Shown: in pieces, positions 38,673 to 47,448 of the stretch
Numbering within the stretch: the stretch's first letter is position 1
Layout: every line of letters begins with the position of its first letter
Notes under the pieces: generated by a model
What the model saw: only the letters and a program-made list of their open reading frames with translations
Database searches by the model: none
What the model was told of the DNA's origin: nothing
Translations under genes and position numbers: made by a program
NCBI GenBank assembly: GCA_002794465.1
Contig: MTSL01000213.1
Span: 122,654-186,653 of the forward strand
Reading direction: 5' to 3'
DNA length: 64,000 nucleotides
Origin: Paramicrosporidium saccamoebae
Lineage: Eukaryota; Rozellomycota

Positions 38673-39464
38673 ATGGGTGCAAAGGGATGGTTCCGACGGA
38701 GTTTGGTGTTTGACGCACCACATGCCAAATGGTACTTTATCATCTCTGCCTCCTTCTACCTGTTCTGCGCCTATCTGATGGTATGTCAACACAGTCATTT
38801 GGGATTGTAGACCGTCTTTTCCAATGTTGCATCATACCTCAGCCCTTCCAACGTCCACTTTCCAATCCTCCCTGACCTTGGCCTGGCCATCATGCCCCAC
38901 ATTAAGATGATTTGGCTGACAGATTTGGTTGTGCAGACGCCCGTCCTTTACACATTTGTCTACATTTTCATCGCCGACCCGCAGCCCGTGCTCTCCATCT
39001 GTCGCATTGGAAATACCCTTTCTATTGCCTATCTTTTGCGCTGTGTTTCAATGGTGGTGACCAGTCTGCCCGATCCGCGTCCAGGCTGCGTCCGCATTAC
39101 CTCCAAAGTATTCACCACATTTACTTTGCACCGTTGTGGCGGTAAGAGCCAAGGCGTGATGGTTAGCTGTGTAGATTGCCTGTTCTCGGGACACATGATC
39201 ATGCTAACTATCATTGGACTATATTGGCTCTCCCACCAGCCCTCGTTCTACCACCAAATAGCCGCCATCCTCAAGAAATGCACTCTACTGCTATTCTTTG
39301 CGGGAATCTGGGCCATCCTGGCAAACCGCACGCACTACACTATTGACATTCTCGTGGCAATCTATACAGGCGCGGGCATCTGGTGGTCCTTTGCCTATTT
39401 CTGGCAAAACCACCTGGCTAAAAGGCTAGTTAATGTTGATAGATTTTATGATAAAGCCTTTTAG
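38673..39464 (+). CDS. Sphingomyelin-synthase-like (PAP2_C) membrane protein, paralogue 2
   Basis: 253 aa, exons 38673-38780 and 38811-39464, intron 30 nt. Six membrane helices. Motifs: LRCVSMVVTSLPDPRPGC, CVDCLFSGHMIML (first His) and RTHYTIDILVAIY (second His, Asp). Compared with the copy at 8542-9486 it is shorter at both ends, and only this copy has an intron. A head-group transferase on ceramide or a related lipid is likely. Confidence 0.85.
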
Positions 39465-39701
39465 ATTATTCGCGAGTAGGTGAGTTGGCCTTGGTGAGAC
39501 TTGGCATGATGCACACACCTACTATAAAAATGTTGGAGCGCGTTTTTATCCCACGTCTTTTATGACTTTGCAGTTTTGGATCGATAATTCCTAGCGCAAC
39601 TTCTGACCGGCACTGGCAGTTAATTAGAGTGCTCAATATGACTCACCTTTATTATTGTTTAGACCGCTCAAGTCTTAATTAAAAGGTTACTTTGAAATCT
39701 T

Positions 39702-41462
39702 TTAAAAATCCATCATGCTCATAGCCAATGCCATCGCGAGATCGTCATCAACAGCAGGCTGGAGATCAGGTCTAACAACCTCATTCGATATTTGCTCATT
39801 ACTTCTAGTGGACTCTCTTGGCATTCTTGGTGCTTGACTACCAAGTTCAGGCCAACTGCGCTCATTACGACTGGTAGTCACTCTTGGTATTATTGGTGCT
39901 TGATCGCCAAGTTCAGGCCAACTGTGCCCGTTAAGTCTATTAGACGCACCCATTCCCCGAGTTGCGGTAGTAGTGGTAGTGGTGGTAGCCCTCGTAGTTC
40001 TCGCCGACGGAATATTATTTCCTGTAGTCCTGGGGTTCGATCTGGAAGCAGAGAGAGTACTACTAGCAGGCGTTTGCAATGCTCTGGGGTTCGGTCTGGC
40101 AACAGGAGTGCTGTTAGTGGGCCTTTGCAGTGTGCTGGGGCTCGGCCTGGCAGTGGGGGGACTATTAGTAGGTGTTTGCAGTGTTCTGGGGTCTGATCTG
40201 GCAGCAGAGGGGATATTGTTAGTGGGCGTTTGCAGTGTTCTGAGGCTCGGTCTGGCAACAGGAGTACTGTTAGTAGACGCCTGCGACGCTCTGGGGTTTG
40301 GAAGCTCTCTACGAGCTCGATCAGAGGAGCCACTTACTCCCACAGGGATATTCTCATCAGTTCTCCGTGGTCGTAGGAGCGGTTCTTCTCGCCGAGGAGT
40401 GCCCTCAGAAAGAGTTCGATTTGCCGTTACGATATGACTTGGAACAGCCGCTTTGAAATCGGCAGCATGGTTATTCCACTGTACGATTTCAGATTCCTTT
40501 ACGTAAAACAACAGCGCAACCTCTTTGTTGTAGGACAAGTGCTCCTCATCTTTCAGGCGCCTGGCTGTGCTATCGTTAAAAATATGCCAGTCATTATAGA
40601 GAATGTTGGTACGGACCACAGCCTGAAAATGTCCCGGTCGGCCAATTACCAATCCATTCAGGTGATAGAGCTCGCCATTGACAATGAGGATATTTTCGTA
40701 CTGTAATTTAGCATTGGAGTTGGTAAATGAGATATTACCGCGCTTCACGAGGATGGGCAGGACGGGCCCGGTAGATTTAATGGTGTACTTTTCTTGCACA
40801 GTATTCAGACCGTCGAACTTTGCTCCAAAACCCGACAAACACTCATCAATGTAATCAGTGCCAGTTGGGCTTATTAGAACGTCATTAATCGTGGTGTTCG
40901 GATTGTCCAAAAGATCTTGGAGACTTTGTCCATCCAAAGTGCCAGGAACTACGCTGATCTGCACACTCGACGCATCTTCATCTTCTATGAAATACGTAAT
41001 GCCCTCAAAGGACAAGGTTTTTTCGAGTTTTGTTTGCATAAGTCCCTTCATAAATGGCAAAACATTTGTGAGCCACATTAAAAAAATGTCTGGATCACCT
41101 TCCTGACGAGGCATCAATCCTAGTCCTTTCTGCTCTCCCAGGATGCTCGCCTTGTACTCTTTTTCAAAATCGGGCACAATGGTAATCGCATCAGTGTTTG
41201 TAGATCGATAATCATTTCTTCCATATTGGGATTTTGGGGTCGTCTGCAGTCTAGCGAACACACCAGCGAGGGCCAAGTGAATCTTGCTGCCGGCCTCATT
41301 AACGTTGAGGACAGCCTCGCGAACGCTATGGATGGCAAAGAGATTTTGGAGGACAGAAGACATGTAACAGAAATTCATTTGTCTATTTTGTATGCCCACA
41401 GGAACGGTATTCTGTGCGCACCAAACAGCGGTACAGGACAGGAGGAAGAGAAACAGTTTCAT
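39702..41462 (-). CDS. Secreted ubiquitin-specific-protease-like protein with C-terminal UIM, paralogue 1
   Basis: 586 aa, single exon. Signal peptide MKLFLFLLSCTAVWC. A Cys box follows at once: VGIQNRQMNFCYMSSVLQNL (candidate nucleophile Cys32). A His box comes about residue 275: GLVIGRPGHFQAVVR, then DWHIFNDSTARRL (Asn/Asp position) and VALLFYVKE, the order of USP/C19 peptidases. Residues about 380-500 are Pro/Thr/Asn-rich with a repeated RTLQTPTN unit. SWPELGxQAP occurs twice. The last 15 residues DDDLAMALAMSMMDF fit a ubiquitin-interacting motif. Cellular USPs lack signal peptides, so the combination is unusual. Confidence 0.75.
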   Translation of the reverse strand: MKLFLFLLSCTAVWCAQNTVPVGIQNRQMNFCYMSSVLQNLFAIHSVREAVLNVNEAGSKIHLALAGVFARLQTTPKSQYGRNDYRSTNTDAITIVPDFEKEYKASILGEQKGLGLMPRQEGDPDIFLMWLTNVLPFMKGLMQTKLEKTLSFEGITYFIEDEDASSVQISVVPGTLDGQSLQDLLDNPNTTINDVLISPTGTDYIDECLSGFGAKFDGLNTVQEKYTIKSTGPVLPILVKRGNISFTNSNAKLQYENILIVNGELYHLNGLVIGRPGHFQAVVRTNILYNDWHIFNDSTARRLKDEEHLSYNKEVALLFYVKESEIVQWNNHAADFKAAVPSHIVTANRTLSEGTPRREEPLLRPRRTDENIPVGVSGSSDRARRELPNPRASQASTNSTPVARPSLRTLQTPTNNIPSAARSDPRTLQTPTNSPPTARPSPSTLQRPTNSTPVARPNPRALQTPASSTLSASRSNPRTTGNNIPSARTTRATTTTTTTATRGMGASNRLNGHSWPELGDQAPIIPRVTTSRNERSWPELGSQAPRMPRESTRSNEQISNEVVRPDLQPAVDDDLAMALAMSMMDF

Positions 41463-41698
41463 TTTGCAAAAACCCAGGGTAAAGCAAGCAAGGGCTCATG
41501 TTAAATAATTAGCTGGGTATTGGTTGTTTATATGTGGGCAAATGCGGCAAGAAGGGGAGGGTTGATACTTCAATGTACTTTTTATAATCTTCCTCACTAT
41601 GGGACACGGTCTTTTCCCGAATCTTTCTGATTACCGGAATGAAGTAAATATGGTTTAGGAGGTGGGCCTGAACAATTTCCAATATCCGAAATTCATGT

Positions 41699-41852
41699 TG
41701 TCGCGTAGTGGGGATAAATAGTATGGATACACATCTCACTGTCCTCAAATACCCAGCAAAGCGATCCACTCTAGCACACAAATACCCGGCAAAGCGATCC
41801 ACTCTAGCACACAAATACCCAACTAATCAATCCTCTGCGCCTCTACGTCACT
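41699..41852 (+). mobile_element. Family A element, rearranged remnant (copy 6)
   Basis: The left end TGTCGCGTAGTGGGGATAAATAG and right end CTCTACGTCAC are present, but the interior is replaced by a 33-bp direct repeat (ACCCAGCAAAGCGATCCACT type, two units) starting near 41747. It lies between the two secreted protease-like paralogues. Rest of 41463-41918: no gene seen. Confidence 0.7.
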
Positions 41853-41918
41853 GTTATCATAAACACGAAATTTTAACAAAGTATACTTTGAATATGTCGT
41901 TGCTATTATTTTCTATCC

Positions 41919-43499
41919 TTAAAACTGCGCAAGACTCAAGGCAATCGCAGCCCGAATATCTTCATCGTCACTTCCATAGAGTCCATCTTGCCAATTTTCC
42001 ACAGAGGACTGATTAGGCTTACTTGGATCACAGGAATCACCCTGACCAGCTACCTTGGTGGAAGAGTCCAGTGTCTTCTTATCATGATCAAGAAGATCGT
42101 CCAAATTCTCATCGCATTCATCAAATTGCCAGTCTTTCTTCCTGTTGCGTCTAGGAAGCACATTACCCTTAAACTCATTGGATTTGGCTGGGCGGTTAAT
42201 TTCATGATTAGTACTAACTGGAAATTCATCGAAAAAGTTCCATGTCACATCTCTCTCCTCCTCATTCGGCAGATTAGAATTGTTCACACAGAGAAAAGTT
42301 TGAGTTTGTGATGAACATGTAGCCAAAGTCGAGAGCTCTACAGTTGCCGTCCATTTAGGTATGGTGCTCTCGTCGAACTGTTCGCCGAGTCTGTCCTGCT
42401 CATCCTTTGGGAGGTCCTCTGTTATGGGTTGATCTCTTGGAGCAACTCTCTTGAAGCGGCCAAGGTTTGCCAGAATAATCTCGGGAATTTCTGCCTTGTA
42501 CTCACCATGCCAATTTATGGCTTCAGATTCCTTTACATAGAATAAAAGCGCAACTTTGTCTTGGTATGAGAGCTCTGCATTCTTCTTCAGACGAGTGGCC
42601 GAGCTATCGTTGAAGCAATACCAGTCGTCGTCAGAAGTGTTGGTACGTACAACGGCTTTGAAATGCCCTGGCCTGCCGATTACCATTCCATTCAAGTGGT
42701 AAGTCTCGCCCCCAATGTCAAGAGTCTTGGTATAGTGCAGTTTGGCCTTGGAGTTGGTAAAGTGGATATTATCACGCTTCACTAGGACGGGCAGGATGGG
42801 GCCCGTAGATACGATGGTGTATTTTTCTTGGATATTGTACTGTTGACCAAATACCACTTTAGCATCAGTCAAAAGCTGATCGATAGTCTGATCACCAGTC
42901 TTGGTAATATTGACTCCCTCAATGGAAGAGCCAATATTGTCCAAAAGATATTGAAGATCTTGCTCCTTCGAGTCATCACTCAGTACTGAAACCTGTACGC
43001 TTGAAACGACGTCGGTTATTTGTCTGGAATACGTAACGTCACCATAGGTCAAAGTTCTTTCGAGTTTTGCGTACACAAGATCATTTACCAGCGGCAGGAC
43101 ATTTGCAAGCCACATTAAAAAAATGTCTGGATCACCTAGTTGGTAAGGCTTCAGCTCTAGTCCTTTTTGTTCTCCAGTGATGCTCGCCGAGTAGGCTTGA
43201 TAAAAGCCAGGATCGATACTGACTGCATTGGCACTTGAAGAGGGATACTCATCTCGTTTGTATTGGTCTTTTGGAGCCATCTGCAGTTTAGCAAACACAT
43301 CAGCGAGGGCCAGGTGGATCTCGCTGCCTGCTTCCCCAACGTTGAAGACAGCCGCGCGAAAGTTGTTGAGAGCAAAAAGATTCTGTAGGACTGAGGCGAG
43401 ATAGCACAAATTTCTCCCCTCATTTATGATACCCACAGGGACAGTATTCTGTGCGCACCAAACAGTGGTACAAGACAAGAGGATGAGAAGCAGCTTCAT
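41919..43499 (-). CDS. Secreted ubiquitin-specific-protease-like protein with C-terminal UIM, paralogue 2
   Basis: 526 aa from ATG 43499; the frame continues upstream but the signal peptide MKLLLILLSCTTVWC fixes the start. Cys box VGIINEGRNLCYLASVLQNL (Cys32), His box GMVIGRPGHFKAVVRTN, then WYCFNDSSATRL and VALLFYVKE. Other blocks shared with paralogue 1: EIHLALADVFAKLQ, GDPDIFLMWLANVLP, TGPILPVLVKRDNI. The linker is acidic and lacks the Thr/Pro repeats of paralogue 1. The C-terminus DDEDIRAAIALSLAQF is again a UIM-like helix. Linkers diverged while catalytic and UIM parts were kept. Confidence 0.75.
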   Translation of the reverse strand: MKLLLILLSCTTVWCAQNTVPVGIINEGRNLCYLASVLQNLFALNNFRAAVFNVGEAGSEIHLALADVFAKLQMAPKDQYKRDEYPSSSANAVSIDPGFYQAYSASITGEQKGLELKPYQLGDPDIFLMWLANVLPLVNDLVYAKLERTLTYGDVTYSRQITDVVSSVQVSVLSDDSKEQDLQYLLDNIGSSIEGVNITKTGDQTIDQLLTDAKVVFGQQYNIQEKYTIVSTGPILPVLVKRDNIHFTNSKAKLHYTKTLDIGGETYHLNGMVIGRPGHFKAVVRTNTSDDDWYCFNDSSATRLKKNAELSYQDKVALLFYVKESEAINWHGEYKAEIPEIILANLGRFKRVAPRDQPITEDLPKDEQDRLGEQFDESTIPKWTATVELSTLATCSSQTQTFLCVNNSNLPNEEERDVTWNFFDEFPVSTNHEINRPAKSNEFKGNVLPRRNRKKDWQFDECDENLDDLLDHDKKTLDSSTKVAGQGDSCDPSKPNQSSVENWQDGLYGSDDEDIRAAIALSLAQF

Positions 43500-43841
43500 T
43501 TTGCCAAAGTCCGGGGGTAGTGATTCCATCCGAGACAGGGTTTTGTATATCACATGACCATTACCGATCGACCCTTTGTCAATTAAAAGCACGGATATTA
43601 AAAGCATGAACAATAAAGAAACACGGATGGACAGTCAAAGCGTGTTCGCAGCAGAAAAAGCACGCCGCGGCCGATAATGCGTACATGGCCACAAAAAGTC
43701 ATCAGCACGAGTGTGGCTTGTCTTGAGTAGAGTGATTCCATCTTCAATGCTTGGCACCGTTTAATTTACCTCTTTTGATATTTGAAGGGTTCGAGGCGCC
43801 AGTTGTGTTTATGGAAAGTGTTCATGGCCAGGGTCCTCTCA

Positions 43842-44391
43842 ATGTTGGTCTACACCGACGTCATTTCCGGTACCTTTTTATCCATCCATCTCATCTCTAG
43901 GCGATGAGCTCCTCAGCGACTCCTTCAAGATCCAGACCGAAGACGATATTGTTTATCGCGTAGAGTGCAAGAACGTCCGCAAGGGAGCCGTAGAGATTAA
44001 CATTGGCGCCAACCCGACGACTGGTGATGGCGAGGCCGGTGCTGCGCCCGAGGAGGCCGTTGAAGATGGCTCTTATGAGGTCATTGATGTCGTGGACGCG
44101 TGCCGTCTGGAGACTACCGTCTTTGACAAGAAGAGCTACATGGCCCACATTAAAGACTACATGAAGGCCATTAAGGAGTATCTCAAGGATCGGAACCCGG
44201 ATCGCGTGCCCGTGTTCGAAAAGGCTGCGGCTACGTATGTCAAGAAGGTTTTGGAAAACTTTAGCAATTATGGCTTCTTTACTGGAGAGAACTGTGACCC
44301 GACTGGAATGGCCGTGCTCTATGAGGAGGCCGCCGATGGAAAGACTTACATGATCTACTGGAAGGACGGTCTCAAGGCCGAAAAGTACTAA
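43842..44391 (+). CDS. TPT1: Translationally controlled tumour protein
   Basis: Exons 43842-43869 and 43901-44391 around a 31-nt pyrimidine-rich intron, 172 aa, the standard family length. MLVYTDVISGDELLSDSFKI is the classical N-terminus. The C-terminal part has FSNYGFFTGENCDPTGM (TCTP signature) and YMIYWKDGLKAEKY. An in-frame ATG six codons upstream (43824) is less likely. The 342 bp before the gene (43500-43841) hold no other gene. Confidence 0.96.
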
Positions 44392-44524
44392 GTCAAGCGT
44401 GAGAGTTCGTATATAACGGATCGGGGATTGGAGAGGAAGAGTCTTGATTTCCAACTTTACCAATAACCAATAAAGCTCTTTGTAACTGTGATGTAGAGAG
44501 GGTGGTAAAATGGTTAGCGGGAGG

Positions 44525-44815
44525 TGTTGAGACTGAAGGGTGTGATGAAAAGCCACTGACACGCAATGAGTGAATTAATCTGACCATTGTCTTGGTAATA
44601 CCCAAGCTGTAGTGACCAAGTCGTAGATTTCCATTATGCAGCACAAGTCTGGTAGTTCTACGTAATACAATTCCGGTAGTTCTACGCAATACCATCCTGG
44701 TAATCTCCCATCACGCAACACAGGTCTGGTCATTTCCCATTACGCAACACAGGTCTGGTAATATCCCATTATGTAACAAGTCTATAACAACTTCCCCTCT
44801 GCTGCTACGCTGCAA
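44525..44815 (+). repeat. Dispersed repeat family B, copy 2
   Basis: GAGACTGAAGGGTGTGATG, ACACGCAATG and GACCAAGTCG parallel copy 1. The right half consists of about seven 28-32-bp units of the type CAGGTCTGGTAATWTCCCAT plus TACGCAACA, ending GTCTATAACAACTT. The remaining 44816-45178 shows only a short hairpin. No coding frame. Confidence 0.6.
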
Positions 44816-45083
44816 AAACGCGGAAACCTCATTATTAATACATTGGAATGCTTTTATTAGAGCACTATGTTACAAAAGTCTAAAGAGATGAGTATAAGGA
44901 CAGATGGTGCTCAGAAAGCCATGCTTTTATCGTCAGGGAAATTCGGAAGATTGACAGATTAAAATAGTTCTTCATCACTGCACCGTTATTTACCTTTGCA
45001 TATGCAATTGAAGAAGCAATCAGAACTTCTTAGAGATTTGCTATCATCCCCGTAGGTCCAGCAAGTTGAGTTCATCATTTCAC

Positions 45084-45111
45084 TGACGACGGCAGTTGCC
45101 CACCGTCGTCA
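45084..45111. promoter_or_regulatory. Perfect 9-bp inverted repeat upstream of HP1
   Basis: TGACGACGG and CCGTCGTCA flank a 10-base loop (45093-45102). It lies 68 bp upstream of the HP1 start codon. It could be a dimeric factor site or an RNA hairpin in the leader; there is no T-run, so a Pol III or bacterial-type terminator is excluded. Confidence 0.35.
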
Positions 45112-45178
45112 AATTTCTGCACCCCGGCCATTGCTGTCCTTTTATATCTGTCCAATCGAGACTGGGCGCGGGAAATCT

Positions 45179-45733
45179 ATGGGACGACCACGCAAAAATG
45201 TGCCTGCGAATAATGAGTATGAAGTGGAACGGATAGTAGATAAGCGTACGCGGAGGAGAAAAATTGAATATCAAGTAAAATGGGTTGGCTATCCCGAGAG
45301 CGAAAATACTTGGCAGACGGTCGACTCTATGAACTGTCCAAAGTTGATTGCCGAGTACGAGGAAGGGGAAGCTGAAGAGACAGACGCGTCAAACGAGTCG
45401 AACGAAACTTACGAAACGTACGAGACAGATGGAACGGATGAGACGGAGGAGATAAAGACGAAGCGATCGGGTCGCACCACCAGTCCCAAACAGAGGCGAG
45501 TGGGAGCTCTGATTAAAATACAGCCAGAAGGTGATTACAAGCCAGGTGATTGGGAGGATGAGGTTCTTCAGGTAGATAATGTGACGCGCAATGGGTCAGG
45601 CGGATTAAACATACACATTCAATGGGTTGATGGAGAATACACTGAGGAGCTGGCCGTTGAAGCAAATGTGCGGTGCCCACAAAAGGTCATAAGCTTTTAC
45701 GAATCAAGGCTTAAATTTCGAAGGACCATTTAG
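45179..45733 (+). CDS. HP1: Heterochromatin protein 1 homologue
   Basis: Reader of H3K9 methylation. 184 aa, single exon from ATG 45179. An AT-hook-like MGRPRK opens the protein. The chromodomain EYEVERIVDKRTRRRKIEYQ continues into VKWVGYPESENTWQ with the aromatic cage (Tyr, Trp, Tyr/Trp). An acidic Thr/Glu-rich hinge (ETYETYETDGTDETEE) leads to a chromoshadow domain (WEDEVLQVDNV, then KVISFYESRLKF). A TTTATAT box lies about 40 bp upstream. It implies H3K9me heterochromatin in this organism. Confidence 0.92.
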   Translation: MGRPRKNVPANNEYEVERIVDKRTRRRKIEYQVKWVGYPESENTWQTVDSMNCPKLIAEYEEGEAEETDASNESNETYETYETDGTDETEEIKTKRSGRTTSPKQRRVGALIKIQPEGDYKPGDWEDEVLQVDNVTRNGSGGLNIHIQWVDGEYTEELAVEANVRCPQKVISFYESRLKFRRTI

Positions 45734-45796
45734 TTATAAATTTTATTTCACCGGATTTAGGGGCGAATTGTAGCTGGATGTGAAGAGTAAATAGGT

Positions 45797-45852
45797 GCGG
45801 AGAGGCCAATCTACGTAGAATGCGGAGAGGCCGATCTACGTGGAATGCGTAG
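45797..45852 (+). repeat. Two-unit direct repeat, about 29 bp
   Basis: TGCGGAGAGGCCRATCTACG followed by TRGAATGCG occurs twice in tandem. The rest of 45734-46064 shows no gene. Confidence 0.6.
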
Positions 45853-46064
45853 ATGATCTCCACAGTGTAAACGATCCCCCCGGTATAGGGGCCTGCATCC
45901 CAGAGCTATCAAACTAACAAAAAGGCGAGTTTTATCGGAACACGTTCACATGATCTGGACATTGGGATCTCTACACTTTCTAGGAGGCCAAGATTACCAC
46001 ATGAGTATCATCTACCACAAATTGCAAATATATTAGAACACTATTACAGCTAGGAGATGATCTT

Positions 46065-46996
46065 TTAGAGCGAATCGCATTCGATCTTTGCTAATTGGTA
46101 AGTCTCTGGCCAGTCTTTAATGTTCTCGCAGATAAACTTGGTATGCTGGAGCGCTTTTTTATGCCATTCGACCGGCTTTGCTACGGTTGGCGGCTTCTGA
46201 ACAGCTTTTATGGCTGCCTCAGCCTTGCGGACGACCCACGATGATACATCCACGGACGGCACACCAAAATAGGCTCTTACTCGCTGTCTGCCTTCAAAGG
46301 CGAGCGTGCACCAGAATGGCTGCTCGTTGGTGAGGTTCTCGATGACGCAAAGACTCGGAAAGGTGGCAAGCAAATACGCTGATGCGTGGTTATACCGGTT
46401 GGCTGCCTCAAGAATCTCGGGTGTTCTATCTTTGAGTGCAGCTGGTAGGCTCACGGAACCAACGCTTTTGGCTAGATAATATAGACACCCCATTGTCTTT
46501 TCCAAGGGACTATCTGGGTTGGACATGATCGCCATACTATATGGTTAGAACCATCCAGCAATAAGTGGTACCAATGTTTTTGAATAGAGTATTCGGAGAG
46601 CTGTGTATCAATATAGTCTAGAGCCAAGAAGCATGTATTGAAATCCTCGCTTTTGCAGGCCAGGTCGAAAGTCTCTGCTCGAACACTATCAGCCAATATT
46701 TTCTTTTGTGGTTCCTTCAGTTGTATCAGCTGTGCGTTTGCCTCATTCAAGTACGCGCTCACAATATGCAATGGAGTATCGCGGATGACAGCGGCAAATT
46801 TACTACGCTGGTTACTTAGCGCGGCCGCTGCCACTATCTTTGGAAAATTGGTCACTTGAAGCTGGGAAGCCCCGCTTGGCAGGGTTGGTAGACCTTCCTT
46901 GCCCGCCGCCTCAATCACCTCCTTTAACTCTTCCACACTTGGAATTTCTGCATGGATACTGAGCAGAAAAAACACGAGAACAAAGAGATGCTTCAT
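46065..46996 (-). CDS. Secreted protein of unknown function
   Basis: 298 aa, exons complement(46065..46536, 46572..46996), intron 35 nt. Signal peptide MKHLFVLVFFLLSIHA. The mature part is mostly helical, with few cysteines (CKSEDFNTC pair), and no membrane anchor. The second exon holds PFWCTLAFEGRQRVRAYFGV and a Lys-rich helical tail. I find no family. Third secreted unknown in the window, not similar to the others by eye. Confidence 0.65.
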
Positions 46997-47094
46997 GATG
47001 TCGCAATGGGACCACGGGACTATGTAGAGCTATGGACGGACGAATCATAAAATGCATTTGCACCACCTCGAACCAATCATATCCAATAATCGGC

Positions 47095-47375
47095 ATTACA
47101 TGGCACTGTATAATTGTAATCGATATTATGCAACTGTATAAACGAAATTGACATTCCGTGACTGTATAAGTGACATCGACCTTATGCAACTGTATAAGCA
47201 AAATTAAAATTCCGTGACTGTATAAGTGGAATCGATCTTATGCAACTGTGTATCTTGGAATTGACATTGATTGTATACTTTGAAATTGACATTCTGTGAC
47301 TGTATAATTTGGAATTAACATTCTGTGGCTGTAAACTTTGGAATTGATATTATGTGACTGTATAATTTGGTATAC
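47095..47375 (+). repeat. Tandem repeat, unit about 31-33 bp
   Basis: About nine diverged units built from GTGACTGTATAA, TTGGAATTGA and CATTCTGTG/TTATGCAACTG. The array fills most of the 452-bp divergent gap between the secreted unknown and DBR1 and ends about 75 bp before the DBR1 start. Confidence 0.85.
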
Positions 47376-47448
47376 TCCTAGCGGTTAGATTTGACTCTTA
47401 GGAATTTGACGGCTTACCATTCATTGGATAGCCGAGGTAGTGTTCGGC

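Noticed and set aside
39973-40437. Plus-strand frame opposite the Thr/Pro repeat region of the first secreted protease-like gene
   Set aside because: Repeat-derived antisense shadow (Val/Gly/Leu repeats), no independent support.
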